Shown one piece after another: positions 41,601 to 51,056 of a DNA stretch of 64,000 nucleotides. Every line of letters starts with the position of its first letter. Position 1 is the first letter of the stretch. The stretch covers positions 17,643,361 to 17,707,360 of the forward strand of contig NC_088649.1 of assembly GCF_964019385.1 (NCBI RefSeq), given 5' to 3'. Position numbers and translations under genes: made by a program. The notes below the pieces were generated by a model, which did not search any database, was not told where the DNA came from, and saw only the letters and a program-made list of their open reading frames with translations. The DNA comes from Sycon ciliatum. Lineage: Eukaryota; Porifera; Calcarea; Leucosolenida; Sycettidae.

Positions 41601-44600
41601 GACGTTGCTATAGCTGGAGACCGCCCTACCTGAATATTTGCCCTGACGCATTCTGCAAGGGCATTCTCGGCCAACACAGATGCTACTCTATAGATGCAGG
41701 TAAGAGTAGAGGGCTGGGATAGCAAGGTCTGAATATAGTAAAACCTGGTGTAAGCGATCTTTGGTTTTAGCGACCACCTGTTCTTAACGACCACCTTTCC
41801 ATACGCGGACAATTCTACGCGGACACTATGGGACCTGGTTCTAAAGACCACTTGAGTTTAACGACCGTTCTTGCTTGCACCGTGGGGTGGTCGCTTAAAC
41901 CAGGTTTTACTATAACTCAGACCAACAATGCACGATCACGCTGGTCTTGTCTGATGTGCGCCAGCAATCTCACAACCCTTAGCCGCTGAACTGTAAAACC
42001 AATTGTCAGCATTTCGACTATGCACGTCTTGGGCGAATTTGTCGCTGCCATGGCAAGACCATTGGTTACAGGCAACGTGTACGAAGTCAATAACACATTT
42101 TTCCAACCTTCTTCTTGAAGATTCGTTTCAAGCACATCCGTATAACAAAGAACACGCTGTGCAGTATAGCATACGCGAGCAGTACTAATATTCTAGGTGT
42201 TTAGTCACAACTTTAGTGTGCATTTGCTTAGCGTGTTACCTGCCAAATGGCTTGTTGATAACAAATGCCTGGTCCCATAGCTCAGATGGTTAGAGCATTG
42301 CCCATGACAAGGTTGTTCCCGGGTTCGAGTCCTGGTGGGTCCGGCTTTCAGTTCACTCCCCGGACTCATCCTTTGAAGTTGAAGTTCGCCAAATCCTTTC
42401 AAATTGATAAAGAAACGGATTTTTCTGATCCTTCCTTTGTTTCCCCATGCAGAAAACTCCTTGACTGAAACATGCAACGAGACTGGAAATGTTCTCACCA
42501 TGGCGAGCAGCAAAGAGCAAACCTACTGGCAAGCGAGGGCAGCCTGCTCTAAACTAAACGGCACCTTACCAACCCAGTCCGACTTCCAGAACGGCTGCGT
42601 CAATCGGCTGTTGACTAAAGTTCGCCAACAGTTTAGCCTCAACTACTTTCCCGTCGCGTGGCTGGGACAGACGCACGGAGGTCAACCTGGGGTCGGTAGC
42701 AATGGGCAACCCTATCCGCCGGCCACATATAACCTGTACTATATGTGCAGTATCCCGAGGAATCTTTGCGACTCTGCTAAAACACCGGAGATGGGAAATC
42801 CGGGAACTGCTGCACAACCTGGTACGTAATAGTGTGGATGAAAATAATTCTTTTTCACCGCATCATGATGAATTACTTCTACAAATTGTCACTAATTGGA
42901 AACCATTGATCCGACATATGAGCCAGAGCACGCGAAAAGGGTGCTTAGCCTCAAATGTTGGAAATTGGGTTTTTTAGTGCACCATATACCTGCAAGCTTC
43001 ACAAATCATTTAAAAAAATTAGTCAAAAACTCCCAGTAAAACCTAAGTTACAAGCATTTGTGTTGGTTGCGGTCTGGCGGTTGCAAACACAAAAGCACGC
43101 CTGCCACGCTAGTTGCAACAGATGTAACGGAGAATCATTCTGGACAGTATTTTGTCATGGTTTGCCATCTAGCACCAAAGAGCCATGTAAGTATCAGGTA
43201 AGAAGCATCTCTAGACCAAACACTTCACACAATTTGTAGTGTTTACGACATTATTAGTGAGGACTGGCTAATCCCGGCCAGAATATCAATGTGCCGCAAA
43301 AGGCAAATCCAGCAATGCATGATACACATGCAATGGTGGTACACAGTCAGTAAATTACTCGTAGTATTAAGAGAAAAAGGGAGATTAAATTTCAGATAAG
43401 CAAATCTGATTGATTGAGAGAGAAAATTTAAGTTCACAGTGGTGGTGGTGCTGGGCAAACTTCATCCTGCCACTGGTCAGCTACATACGGGCGGATTTCC
43501 TTGTACAAGTAAGTTTGGCGCTCTCTTGACATGCCACCCGGGGGTAGAACATTCGGAAGGCCAGCAGCTTGCACTTGTTCAGCTGTGGTCTTGAGGATGG
43601 CAACAGGAGTAAAGTTATCATCAACCAACTTCTTTACATTGACGATGCCAGGTGTTTCACACGAGAACAGGAAATGATGCTGCTTGCTTACTTGCGGGAT
43701 TGGTCGGAATAAACCCTCAAAGAACGTGTCCCACTCGTACAATACTAGGCCAGATCCTGGAATTCTTTGAGCAGCGTTACAAATGCTGCTGCTGTTGACA
43801 ACATCACACAGCTGACCCATGGTGTAGCAATCTGCTCTCCTGTACCGCTGCTTCAAAAGACCAAACATACAATCCACCAAACAACGTGTGTGACCTGTGA
43901 TCATGAAGGAGAGAGAGATTTTCTTGTGGAGGCCGGTGAGACATCTCCATGCAAGATAGGCCATGATAGTTCTGTTTTTGTTCTGGCCTGCGCAGTTGTC
44001 GGCGTGAAGTACACACTCTTCTTCATGCAGGCCATGTACTTGAAAGTAGTGGTGTAGCAGAGATGCGACGGTGTTCGGATTGTGTGAACGTTTACCATCA
44101 CAGCCAATTGTGTCTGTCTCATCTAGACGGTAGTTAATCTGTCGTGGTTGGGCCTCACAGCATACACCAAAGAGCTGCACTTTCCGAGGGGGTTTGTAAT
44201 AGAGAGGACCTTCCTGTTGGGTAGGAACACGTTTTGCGCGAAATCAAACGTATAATGAATCTTCCTTTTGATTGCCACTCCAGAATCTAGCTCAGCTTTG
44301 GCATCCAGTGTGGCCTCCTTGTAATGCTCTCTCTCCCTCTGCGCAGTGTTCACATGGTCTGCCAAATCCTTGCAAGCCTGAAGCTTCTCATTCTCACCGA
44401 ACGCCGTTGTCACCTTTCGGCGTAGAGCTTCACAGGTTGAACACACATCGGTTCTCGGTGTCATGAACTTTATGCTAGGCAGACACTGGTGCCAAATTGC
44501 ACGCATGCTGGACGCCGAGATGGTCTTATACCCTCCGGATTCACACACTGCCAGATACTTAGCGTGAACGGCTTTGTACGTCAAATATGCAGGGAGAAAC

Positions 44601-47177
44601 ACTGGCGGTGTATCAGCACGACCACGTAACGGCGCTGGATGTGGTATACCGAAGTCCTGAGCGAACGCTGATATAAATTCCACACATCGTTTCACATCGG
44701 CGAAATGGAGGGCATTGTGGGGACGGCGATGAGTATTGCCATGTGTCCTGGGCTCAATACCATGCTCCTCAAAGTGCTTGCGCAAGTTGTCCATGCGCTT
44801 TGTGCCGATGTTGAATACATGACGGAACGCAGTGACGCACACCGGCAGACCTTGAAACGAGTACACAAATTTTTGTCTTTTCCTCTTCCCAGGCTGGTCA
44901 GTGTGGGCAGTGTGCTGCGCAGAGGACGACAAAAGCCCAAGAATGAAATATCGCTCTCAGGCTTCTCAAGCTCTTGCATCGAAAGAATGGACGCTTGAAT
45001 GTCAGCAGCGCTAAATTTCTCCAAACAATTCTGTTTGCAACAATCTTTTACAGCAGCTGCAGCCCTACCCGATCTCTCTTTGGTGCGTCCATGGAGCTAT
45101 GAAGCCGAGACCTCTGGTCGGGCCCCACCAGGGCCACCACCACACTCCCTTCTTCACCCCAGTGTCTGGAACTATGTGGATTTTTGTAGAAACAAACGCA
45201 GGGCACGAGACATGCCATTTTTTTGCCTTCCTCCAAAGCACCTATATGTAGGACCCTCATTATATTCTGGCGCAATCAATTCATACTACTGCACGTCATT
45301 AAAAAATTAATAATTTTGCTCAGGTCAATAGCAGCAACATATTAGGAGAAGAAAGGGTGAGAGGGGTGGCCAATTTTTGAAATACTGTATTCTGCAAACC
45401 TCTTTTAAAGATGTCTGGTGCAATTCTAAAACGAAGCGAGAAAAGGAACGGACGTTGTGTAGTTCTGAATTTGCAAATTTTCTTCGTTTTCGTTGTCCAG
45501 AACCGAATTTGTGTAAGCGGCAGTGCAACACTTGGAGCCCGTCCTACGACAAAGCATGTCCAGATGCTCTTTGCCAAGGAACTGTGGAAAGTCACCAATG
45601 TCAGACGATTAACTCCAGTAAGTGCTAGAGTTGGATGGGCATCTGTGCCCGCGTGGTGTCGGCACCCTAGTTTTTGTCTTCTTTTCGCATACTAGTATAT
45701 TTTTTCTGAAACTGTTGTGGTCTATTCGAAGTGGCTTATGCGAACACTTTTGGGTGGTTTGCATGATTTGCGTGCCCATTAATGCAGCTGCAGGCCATGC
45801 TGATGTCTACAAGCACATAACAATAATAATAATTATTATTATAAGTACTAGGTTGATCATTATGGGTGCGTGAGCAATCTGACAAAAAAAACTTCTGCAC
45901 CATCAGGACTTGTTCGTTTGACAGCATGAAACAAGGTGGAGGGTACTGTGTTCGGAAACAGTGACCGTACTAGAACCAATCACGGATATAACAAGGTTTA
46001 CCTAATAATAGTATTGAACTAGTATTGGGATAATTATAATTATAACTTCAGGACTTGTACCTGACTCAATAGTGTGTGACCATTACGCGCACAGCGCTGT
46101 GTCTGCTGAATTTCGCCTGAACCCAGTGCACGATATCTGATGGTTACCAAAAAAAGGTGTTAGCCGGCCACACATTTTGTGAACCACAACCGTTTCTGCC
46201 GGATGAATAATGCTACTTCTTACAAAATCGAACGAACTTCACCGTTTGGTAAAAATTAATGGTACTCTAGCACACTATACATGAAATGCCCGAACGGATC
46301 GGAAGTAAACTTTTTTTTGCTAAGGAGACTTTCATTCCCAGCGAATCCCCTTTTTCGGCGGTCAAAACGAGCAGTGTGTTTGTTTGTTTGTTTGTATTTA
46401 TTTTGATTCGCAAATTCAAAGTTTCAAACGGTATTATGCAATTGTGGGCATTAACTATTATTCACTTTTTCAGCTCAATCACCCATAAGCCCTTAACTGT
46501 GGAAGATAATGCGTGCGCATGGGGCTACTGGATAAGATCGTAAGATCTGTTCTTTTCCAACACAAATACATATATTTGTCTGTGTATTTTCCCCGCTTGC
46601 TTTGTAACATAGATCACTTTTTTACTGAAACATGTCCCATAACTGGGAGCCATCTCACTATGATGAGCAGCAATGAGAGCACATTCTGGGAGGCAACGGC
46701 TTTCTGCACTAATATAAACGGTGCCTTACCAACCCGGTCGGACTTCCAGTCTGGCTGCGTACAGCAGCTGTTGGCCAAGATCCGCCGGCAGCTAAACGTG
46801 GGTTACACTCCAGTCGTGTGGCTGGGACCGCTGGATTCGTACGGAACCGCATACGCCAGCGACCAGAACTCCTATGCACCAGCAGGCCGGAGACTTTACA
46901 TCATGTGCAGTATACTGAGGCAGAAAACACCCACAACAGTAACTCCTGGACTACATGCGACCCCAGGTATGTATGCGTGTTAGTTGTGCAACTTGATGCC
47001 AAAAATGCAGCCAATGATTTATGTGCAGCAAAACAGTTTGAGCAGACTAGTACGTTGGGATTGTTTGGCCTGATCCACACTACCCTGATGCACACTACCC
47101 TGATCCACACTACCCAGATTCGCACCACCCTAACCCAACGTCCTGGGATACATGGTGCGGGCATTAAAATTATGTAG
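35202..47177 (+). CDS. Gene B: LRR protein with two C-type-lectin-like domains (10 exons)
   Basis: Exons 35202-35401, 36119-36190, 37215-37286, 38662-38733, 39315-39380, 40795-40934, 42453-42821, 45501-45617, 46613-46966 and 47029-47177 total 1611 nt and close as 536 codons plus TAG. Order: signal peptide and two-Cys cap, four LRR exons, C-cap, CTLD-like 1, small Cys-rich module, CTLD-like 2, Thr-rich tail. All exons after the C-cap are phase 1-1, the arrangement used in exon shuffling. It is a tandem paralog of gene A with an extra Cys module and CTLD. No membrane anchor is visible. The last exon is the least certain. A DUF7869-like element sits in the intron 42822-45500. Confidence 0.68.
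36119..36190 (+). CDS. Gene B exon 2: LRR 1
   Basis: A 72-nt phase 2-2 exon after TTCTGCAG and before GTAAGT. It encodes LRLENSQLFIDDTNTFQHF and following, closest to the single LRR exon of gene C. Confidence 0.86.
36708..37085. repeat. CT-rich microsatellite in gene B intron 2
   Basis: Long CTCT tract with sparse variants, ending about 130 nt before LRR exon 3 (37215). It lies in the same intron as the tract in gene A. Confidence 0.95.
37215..37286 (+). CDS. Gene B exon 3: LRR 2
   Basis: A 72-nt phase 2-2 exon between CATTCAG and GTAAGT. It encodes VNLSRNIIPTLNDGLLDPI and following. Confidence 0.86.
37290..37390 (-). repeat. Retroposon tail in gene B intron 3
   Basis: GTTTGTTTGTTAG then TTTATTTGAATTCG then GCTCAACAGTACA. 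It shares its core with 30297-30430 and its GAATTCG motif with tails at 11006-11095, 46374-46445 and 50965-51056. Confidence 0.5.
38173..38540. mobile_element. Complete snapback element with 12-bp target duplication
   Basis: A near-perfect palindrome (arms about 170 bp, centre near 38342) followed by a short single-stranded end GCTCAACATCTGAGTTTCAA. TTTAGTATACTA flanks exactly on both sides (38161-38172 and 38541-38552). The long duplication and one-sided end suggest insertion by target-primed reverse transcription rather than cut-and-paste. Transcripts would form a hairpin of about 170 bp. It lies in gene B intron 3, about 120 nt before exon 4. Confidence 0.85.
38662..38733 (+). CDS. Gene B exon 4: LRR 3
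   Basis: A 72-nt phase 2-2 exon after CTGTACAG and before GTAAGT. It encodes LDVSNCLIRTIAPSAFAKNT and following, the direct counterpart of gene A exon 4. Confidence 0.86.
39315..39380 (+). CDS. Gene B exon 5: LRR 4, short form
   Basis: A 66-nt phase 2-2 exon between CTTACAG and GTAAGT. It encodes LDMNFNQLDILPQNVFGSLP and following, with the same two-codon shortening as gene A exon 5. Confidence 0.86.
39461..39809. mobile_element. MITE with GTTCGTTTTT termini, copy 1
   Basis: The left end GGGCTGCGTTCGTTTTTAGC and right end, reversed, GGGGGCGTTCGTTTTTGATC match. The interior is dominated by repeated TCTACC/GGTAGA motifs. A second copy in the opposite orientation lies at 41081-41422, so the two flank gene B exon 6. 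Confidence 0.8.
39810..40285. repeat. GCATAT-rich dispersed repeat, copy 2
   Basis: Repeated ATATGC motifs. The right half is an inverted match to 28040-28235. The left end GGCCTCGACCAAA matches GGCCTCGACCAAA at 28042. It abuts the preceding MITE. Confidence 0.6.
40795..40934 (+). CDS. Gene B exon 6: LRR C-cap
   Basis: A 140-nt exon, phase 2 in and phase 1 out. It encodes HIDLLGNPLVTDYRLCSA and about 28 more residues, sharing NPLV..D..LC with gene A exon 6. Confidence 0.8.
41081..41422. mobile_element. MITE with GTTCGTTTTT termini, copy 2
   Basis: Inverted relative of 39461-39809: starts GGGGTGTTCGTTTTTGATCT and ends with complement of the TAGCTACCTGGTAGAG end (CTAAAAACGAATGCAGCC). In gene B intron 6. 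Confidence 0.8.
41738..41910. mobile_element. Tigger/pogo-like MITE copy 2
   Basis: A 173-bp relative of 10283-10459, with TA on both sides (41736-41737 and 41911-41912), ends GTAAAACCTGG and CCAGGTTTTAC, and inner GCGACCACC inverted blocks. Confidence 0.8.
42271..42342 (+). tRNA. tRNA-like sequence, probably a tRNA-derived SINE head or pseudo-tRNA
   Basis: The 72-nt length and layout fit a tRNA: acceptor GGTCCCA/TGGGTCC with one mismatch, D arm GCTC/GAGC, T arm CCGGG/CCTGG with loop TTCGAGT. The internal promoter boxes are both intact: A box TAGCTCAGATGG (42278-42289) and B box GGTTCGAGTCC (42322-42332). The anticodon stem does not pair properly, so a functional tRNA is unlikely. No CCA or T terminator run follows at once. 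It lies about 110 nt before gene B exon 7. Confidence 0.45.
42453..42821 (+). CDS. Gene B exon 7: CTLD-like domain 1
   Basis: Phase 1-1, 369 nt. Motifs in order: ETCNETG, LTMASSKEQTYWQAR, ACSKLNGTLPTQSDFQNGC, LLTKVRQQFSLNYFPVAWLG, YNLYYMCSIPRN. Four Cys as in gene A exon 7. It ends with a Pro-rich linker before GTACGT. Confidence 0.82.
43434..45090 (-). pseudogene. Second DUF7869-like transposase copy, frameshifted, in gene B intron
   Basis: Minus strand, in order: KDCCKQNCLEKFSAADI, KRQKFVYSFQGLPVCVTAFR, MTPRTDVCSTCEALRR, HYTFDFAQNVFLP, HADNCAGQNKNRTIMAYLAW, GHTRCLVDCMFGLLKQRYRR and a TGA-terminated tail. It is clearly homologous along its length to 19990-22014 but far diverged. Frames break at about 44935 and about 44225, each by one base. 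The start region lacks an in-frame ATG and the acidic N-terminus. I could not find matching TIRs. It lies antisense within gene B intron 7. Confidence 0.78.
45501..45617 (+). CDS. Gene B exon 8: small Cys-rich module
   Basis: A 117-nt phase 1-1 exon between TTGTCCAG and GTAAGT. It encodes PNLCKRQCNTWSPSYDKACP and about 18 more residues, with five Cys in 38. I do not recognise the fold. Phase fits both neighbours and no counterpart is seen in gene A. Confidence 0.6.
46374..46445 (-). repeat. Retroposon tail with (CAAA)n
   Basis: TGTTTGTTTGTTTGTTTG then TATTTATTTTGATTCGCAAA. It is related to the inverted copy at 50965-51056 (GAATTCGCGAATC..AAATAAATACAAACAAAC). Confidence 0.55.
46613..46966 (+). 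CDS. Gene B exon 9: CTLD-like domain 2
   Basis: Phase 1-1, 354 nt. Motifs: ETCPITG, LTMMSSNESTFWEAT, FCTNINGALPTRSDFQSGC, LLAKIRRQLNVGYTPVVWLG, YGTAYAS, LYIMCSI. YGTAYA is shared with gene A exon 7 but not with gene B exon 7, so this domain is the closer relative of the gene A domain. Confidence 0.82.
47029..47177 (+). CDS. Gene B exon 10: Thr-rich tail and stop (tentative)
   Basis: Starts after TATGTGCAG, keeps frame and ends in TAG. It contains four imperfect 15-nt repeats encoding LIHTT, LMHTT, LIHTT, QIRTT. The tail could be O-glycosylated. The true end of the gene might be elsewhere. Confidence 0.42.
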
Positions 47178-47406
47178 TCATTTAGGAATACTTAGAACCT
47201 TCCAAGTTGGAAGGCTGTTGGAGTGCGCATCCAAGATGTGCTAGAGTTGTTAGCCAGTTAGTTGTAGAACGTCAGTACCGTCGGTCAGTGTCGTGCAATG
47301 TTATCGCATGAGCTGATTGTTTAGTAACTGGTGGTGTTAGTGGACAGTATAGCGTAACTTGTAGTTCCTTGGTCTTTCTCTTTTGTATAAATAATAATAA
47401 TAATTG

Positions 47407-47733
47407 TAGAAAGGAAAAGGAAATATAGATATGGGTTGAGAGTAACTCTCCATCACTGTAACCAGATACTATTATACAGTCAGAAAGTGCAACAACTAGG
47501 CACAAAACTGACAGAGTACTGAGACATTCGACGTCCTGACACCTAGCTTCAACACATCTCCGTAGCGGTAACCGACAGCCTTCCAACTTCGAAGGTTCAA
47601 GGTTATGGAAAGACCAAAGAGGGGAACTGACTGTATAATAGTATCTGGTTACAGTGGTGGAGAGTTACTCTCAACTCGTATCTAAATTTCCTTTTCCTTT
47701 CTACATTTATTATTTGCTCAACATCCGAGTTTC
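47407..47733. mobile_element. Snapback element, AAT-repeat target
   Basis: Inverted outer parts (AGTAACTCTCCATCACTGTA and its complement near 47640-47675) with the family interior. The right end GCTCAACATCCGAGTTTCAA matches 38521-38540. The flanks are AAATAATAATAATAATTG (47389-47406) and a version one triplet longer (47734-47754), again a long duplication. Confidence 0.75.
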
Positions 47734-47759
47734 AAATAATAATAATAATAATTGCATGA

Positions 47760-48210
47760 TATCAATGTGGGGTGAATCGACCAAAAGGCACTAGCAGGCA
47801 TGTGCAAAAAGGCCATTGCGCATTGCCAAATATGGAAGATATGAGTAATTCATGTGAGTACATTGGGATCCGCAATGCACTGTTCAACACCCCAGACAAC
47901 CATGCCCAGGTGGCTGTGTGGTGTGTTTATGGTATAAATTACGTCATTGCGCAATGGGCTTATAGAGACATTGTCCCAAGTGTAAGGCTTCGAGTAGATC
48001 GGAGGGCTGTCCTTGGTACAGGATATCAGTCGTACGTATTGATTCAGGCGCAAATTAATTTTGTTCACTACTCACAAAACGGTGCCACTCATTCCACTTA
48101 AGAGTTACATGTACACGCATGTTTAAGCATTGTCTGATTGCAACATATACAAATGTGGGCACAGGTTATGCTGTCGAGTTCACAAACCAATCAGATTTAG
48201 AACTTTAAGT
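47760..48210. other. Intergenic stretch without recognised gene
   Basis: An open frame at 47772-48101 has no recognised domain. Confidence 0.35.
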
Positions 48211-48214
48211 TTAA

Positions 48215-50098
48215 CCCTAGAACTACCAAAATCTCAACTAGACTATAAGTACCGGAGGCATCATAAGACTCCAATGGACTTAAACATATCTGCTTGGAAT
48301 TATTATCGGCAATATGTGTAGAAACAGAAGTCCATGGGGTAAAAGGTACCTTTTAAAAGTAAGAACCAATGACAGGTGCACTATCTTGGAGACCAGCAGC
48401 TTGCATTGCGTGCAGCGAAAGGGCGACCTCTCGTCAGTTTACGGAAAAATAAAAGAGCATTTGCTTGCCATGCTCATCCTGCAAACTCTACATTTCAGTC
48501 CATTACCCAGGAAATGGCTGCTGCTTGGCCAACTTGCTGAATTTGTCTCAGCCAGGTTGTTCATTCTTTGACTGCTGTGATAAATACATTTACGAGCGAA
48601 AGGAGAAGGTGGTGTCGCTACTCATAGCAAACGAATAATTTCCGTTCGACGTCGTGTCCGGAGACAATCTTCGTGATTAAACCTCAAGTAGCAGAGTAGT
48701 TCCTGGAAACTATTTTTAGGGACTTTACTTGATTATATGGCGTCCATTCCTATCCAGCTGAAGGGCCGACGGCAGACTATTGCGGGTACAGAGGACGCCT
48801 CTTGCGTAAATTTGCGAAACCAATGCCATGATAATTATTGCCTTCACTCAAAGCAGAGTCCTCTCCAATTTTTTTGTTTTCCCTTCTACCTTGTGCCCTT
48901 GATCATGACATGGATCATATTCTGGTCAATAAATGCAAATCATGCATCTGCCCCATCTTCAAAATTGTGAATATCTCGGAAAAGCCCGCATACTTCGGAA
49001 GCAACAACCGGTTGCGCGGTTTCGCGCTTGCTTGGTGCAACACATTTTCCACTATCTACCAACTTTGCCAGAGAACCCAGCTTCATGAAGGAAGTCCTGG
49101 CCGAGTTTTGGACATTGATATTCTGTTATGTGTATGGCTCCATAGCTTTATCATCACTATTATCCCCTTGCTCCCTCGACTCCGGTCCCGTATAAGACTG
49201 ATCGAGAAGCCGGAGCAATTAGTATTCACTCATCTTCATCTGGAGCATGTAACTGTGTCTGTGTTCGGTCACTTCTAATTGCTCGCGCACAGTGCTCCAG
49301 GCACTCTCCTCGCATTCATCCCCAACCTCCTGCCCAATAATTTTCAAAATCAAATGAAATTGATTGATTGATTGATTTTATTTTACTTCGCAAGTTCAAA
49401 CGGGTTCCTGGCCCAGTTATATTAAAGCGAAGGATAGAATTTGCCAAATTCCTAATGAGCAACAGCATAGGCAATATTATCATAGAAGTGGAGTACTATG
49501 CGAGCGAGAATACTGAGAAGAAAGGAACATGTCAAAACCTGACGAAATGCTTTATCGGCAGCGACACTGCGCCTACTGAACATGGCTTCCGCCAGACCAA
49601 CGTAAACTCAAAGGACATTCCTAGAATATTATAACTGCCCTGGCACTTCATATCGTTCTATGCTGCAGATGACAAAGTGAATCACTTTCACTTTCAACTT
49701 AGGACAAACAAATTTGTCTGTTTCGGCAGGATTCGGGATTACGATATTGCCCATAACGACACGTGAAACGTGCATATTAGCATGTCCATAATGTACAAAT
49801 CACCACCTTCATGGTCCCCAATATCCTTGCTCCCAAATGTATTCCTGTTCACGTTATTCACGTGTGGTTCTAAGCCAAATTCGCCCTTTTATTGGTGCCG
49901 CGCGGTAGTTCTAGGTAGCACCCGGGCCCTGGCATTTCGGAACTGTACTAAATTTTTGAAAACACATCCCACTGCCATTAACAAAATACAAAATATTTAA
50001 AAGTCACAAAATTTGGGGAGATTCTAAACCCCCATATAACAGCAATCCCATTTCGAAATTCGCAAATGCATCATATGATGCCTCCGGTACTTCTAGGG
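48215..50098. mobile_element. piggyBac-type element, TTAA flanks
   Basis: TTAA at 48211-48214 and 50099-50102 borders termini CCCTAGAACTACC and, reversed, CCCTAGAAGTACC. A second inverted pair GTACCGGAGGCATCATA lies inside: at 48249-48265 on the left and overlapping the terminus on the right. TTAA, CCCTAGAA-type 13-bp TIRs and subterminal inverted repeats are hallmarks of piggyBac. The 1.9-kb interior has open frames (48737-48970, 48838-49278, 49368-49634) in which I could not recognise a DDD transposase. A tail-like (GATT)n TTTTATTTTACTTCGCAA block sits at 49357-49395. Confidence 0.78.
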
Positions 50099-50305
50099 TT
50101 AAGTTGGTGGACTCGATCGCATAACATGCGCCCACATTTTTACATGTTACATTTTTTCCCTTGGATCTTTATCTGCATTCATTGTCTAATTACTGTTCTT
50201 CCCCTCACTTTCTCTGCCTTTCAGCCTTATTACCATCCTCAGTGCCGTCATCATCTTCATCTCCGACCACACCATTACCACCAGCTCTGTCTTCGGTGTC
50301 GGCTG

Positions 50306-50725
50306 TACCCTCTTCATTACTGCCTGCACCCGCTACATCTCCAGCCGTACCCTCTTCATTACTGCCTGCACCCGCTACATCTCCAGCCGTACACTCTTCA
50401 TTACTGCCTGCACCCGCTACATCTCCAGCCGTACCCTCTTCATTACCGCCTGGACCCGCTACATCTCCAGCCGTACCCTCTTCATTACTGCCTGCACCCG
50501 CTACATCTCCAGCCGTACCCTCTTCATTACTGCCTGCACCCGCTACATCTCCAGCCGTACCCTTTTCATTACTGCCTGCACCCGCTACATCTCCAGCCGT
50601 ACCCTCTTCATTACCGCCTGCACCCGCTACATCTCCAGCCGTACCCTCTTCATTACTGCATGCACCCGCTACATCTCCAGCCGTACCCTCTTCATTACCG
50701 CCTGCACCCGCTACATCTCCAGCGC
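50306..50725. repeat. 42-bp minisatellite, ten units
   Basis: Ten tandem copies of a 42-bp unit containing CTGCACCCGCTACATCTCCA. Because 42 is divisible by three, open frames cross it on plus (PAPATSPAVPSSLL repeats, 50161-50832) and minus (GTAGDVAGAGSNEE repeats, 50205-50906). Either could be part of a mucin-like or acidic repeat protein, but there is no supporting exon context. Confidence 0.92.
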
Positions 50726-50964
50726 CTTTGACATCCGCCTCCTCAACCGTCACACCATATCTCCCTTTATATCTTCTGCTGTGTTCTATTTCTCTTTTCA
50801 TTTTCTTCTCTTTTGATATTGTTCGTGTGTGAGTTTCAGTATTTATCTGTACTGTTGAGTTACCGAAGTTCAAATAAAAGTAAGACATGCTGAGACTGTA
50901 TATCATTTTTGTCCAGGATAACTTTTAGCTTCCCCAACAACCAGTAGCCCACAAACTAAAAAAC

Positions 50965-51056
50965 ATTCTCATCATAATTTTCATATTCGCTTTCATGTTA
51001 TTGGGTTCTATGCCCGTTTGAATTCGCGAATCAAAATAAATACAAACAAACAAAAG
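50965..51056 (+). repeat. Retroposon tail with (CAAA)n
   Basis: GCCCGTTTGAATTCGCGAAT then AAAATAAATACAAACAAACA on the plus strand. Same family as 46374-46445 and as the LINE 3' tail at 11006-11095. Confidence 0.55.

Noticed and set aside
43037-43186. Possible extra 150-nt phase 1-1 exon in gene B (or an Ig-like exon in another frame, TENHSGQYFVMVC)
   Set aside because: In the phase 1 frame, joining to exon 45501 makes a TAA; the Ig-like frame gives mismatched phases. The acceptor tract is weak. Left out of the model.
50161-50832. Pro/Ala/Ser-rich 223-aa ORF, or 233-aa minus ORF, as a gene
   Set aside because: Opened by a minisatellite whose unit is a multiple of three; no splice or start context favours either strand.
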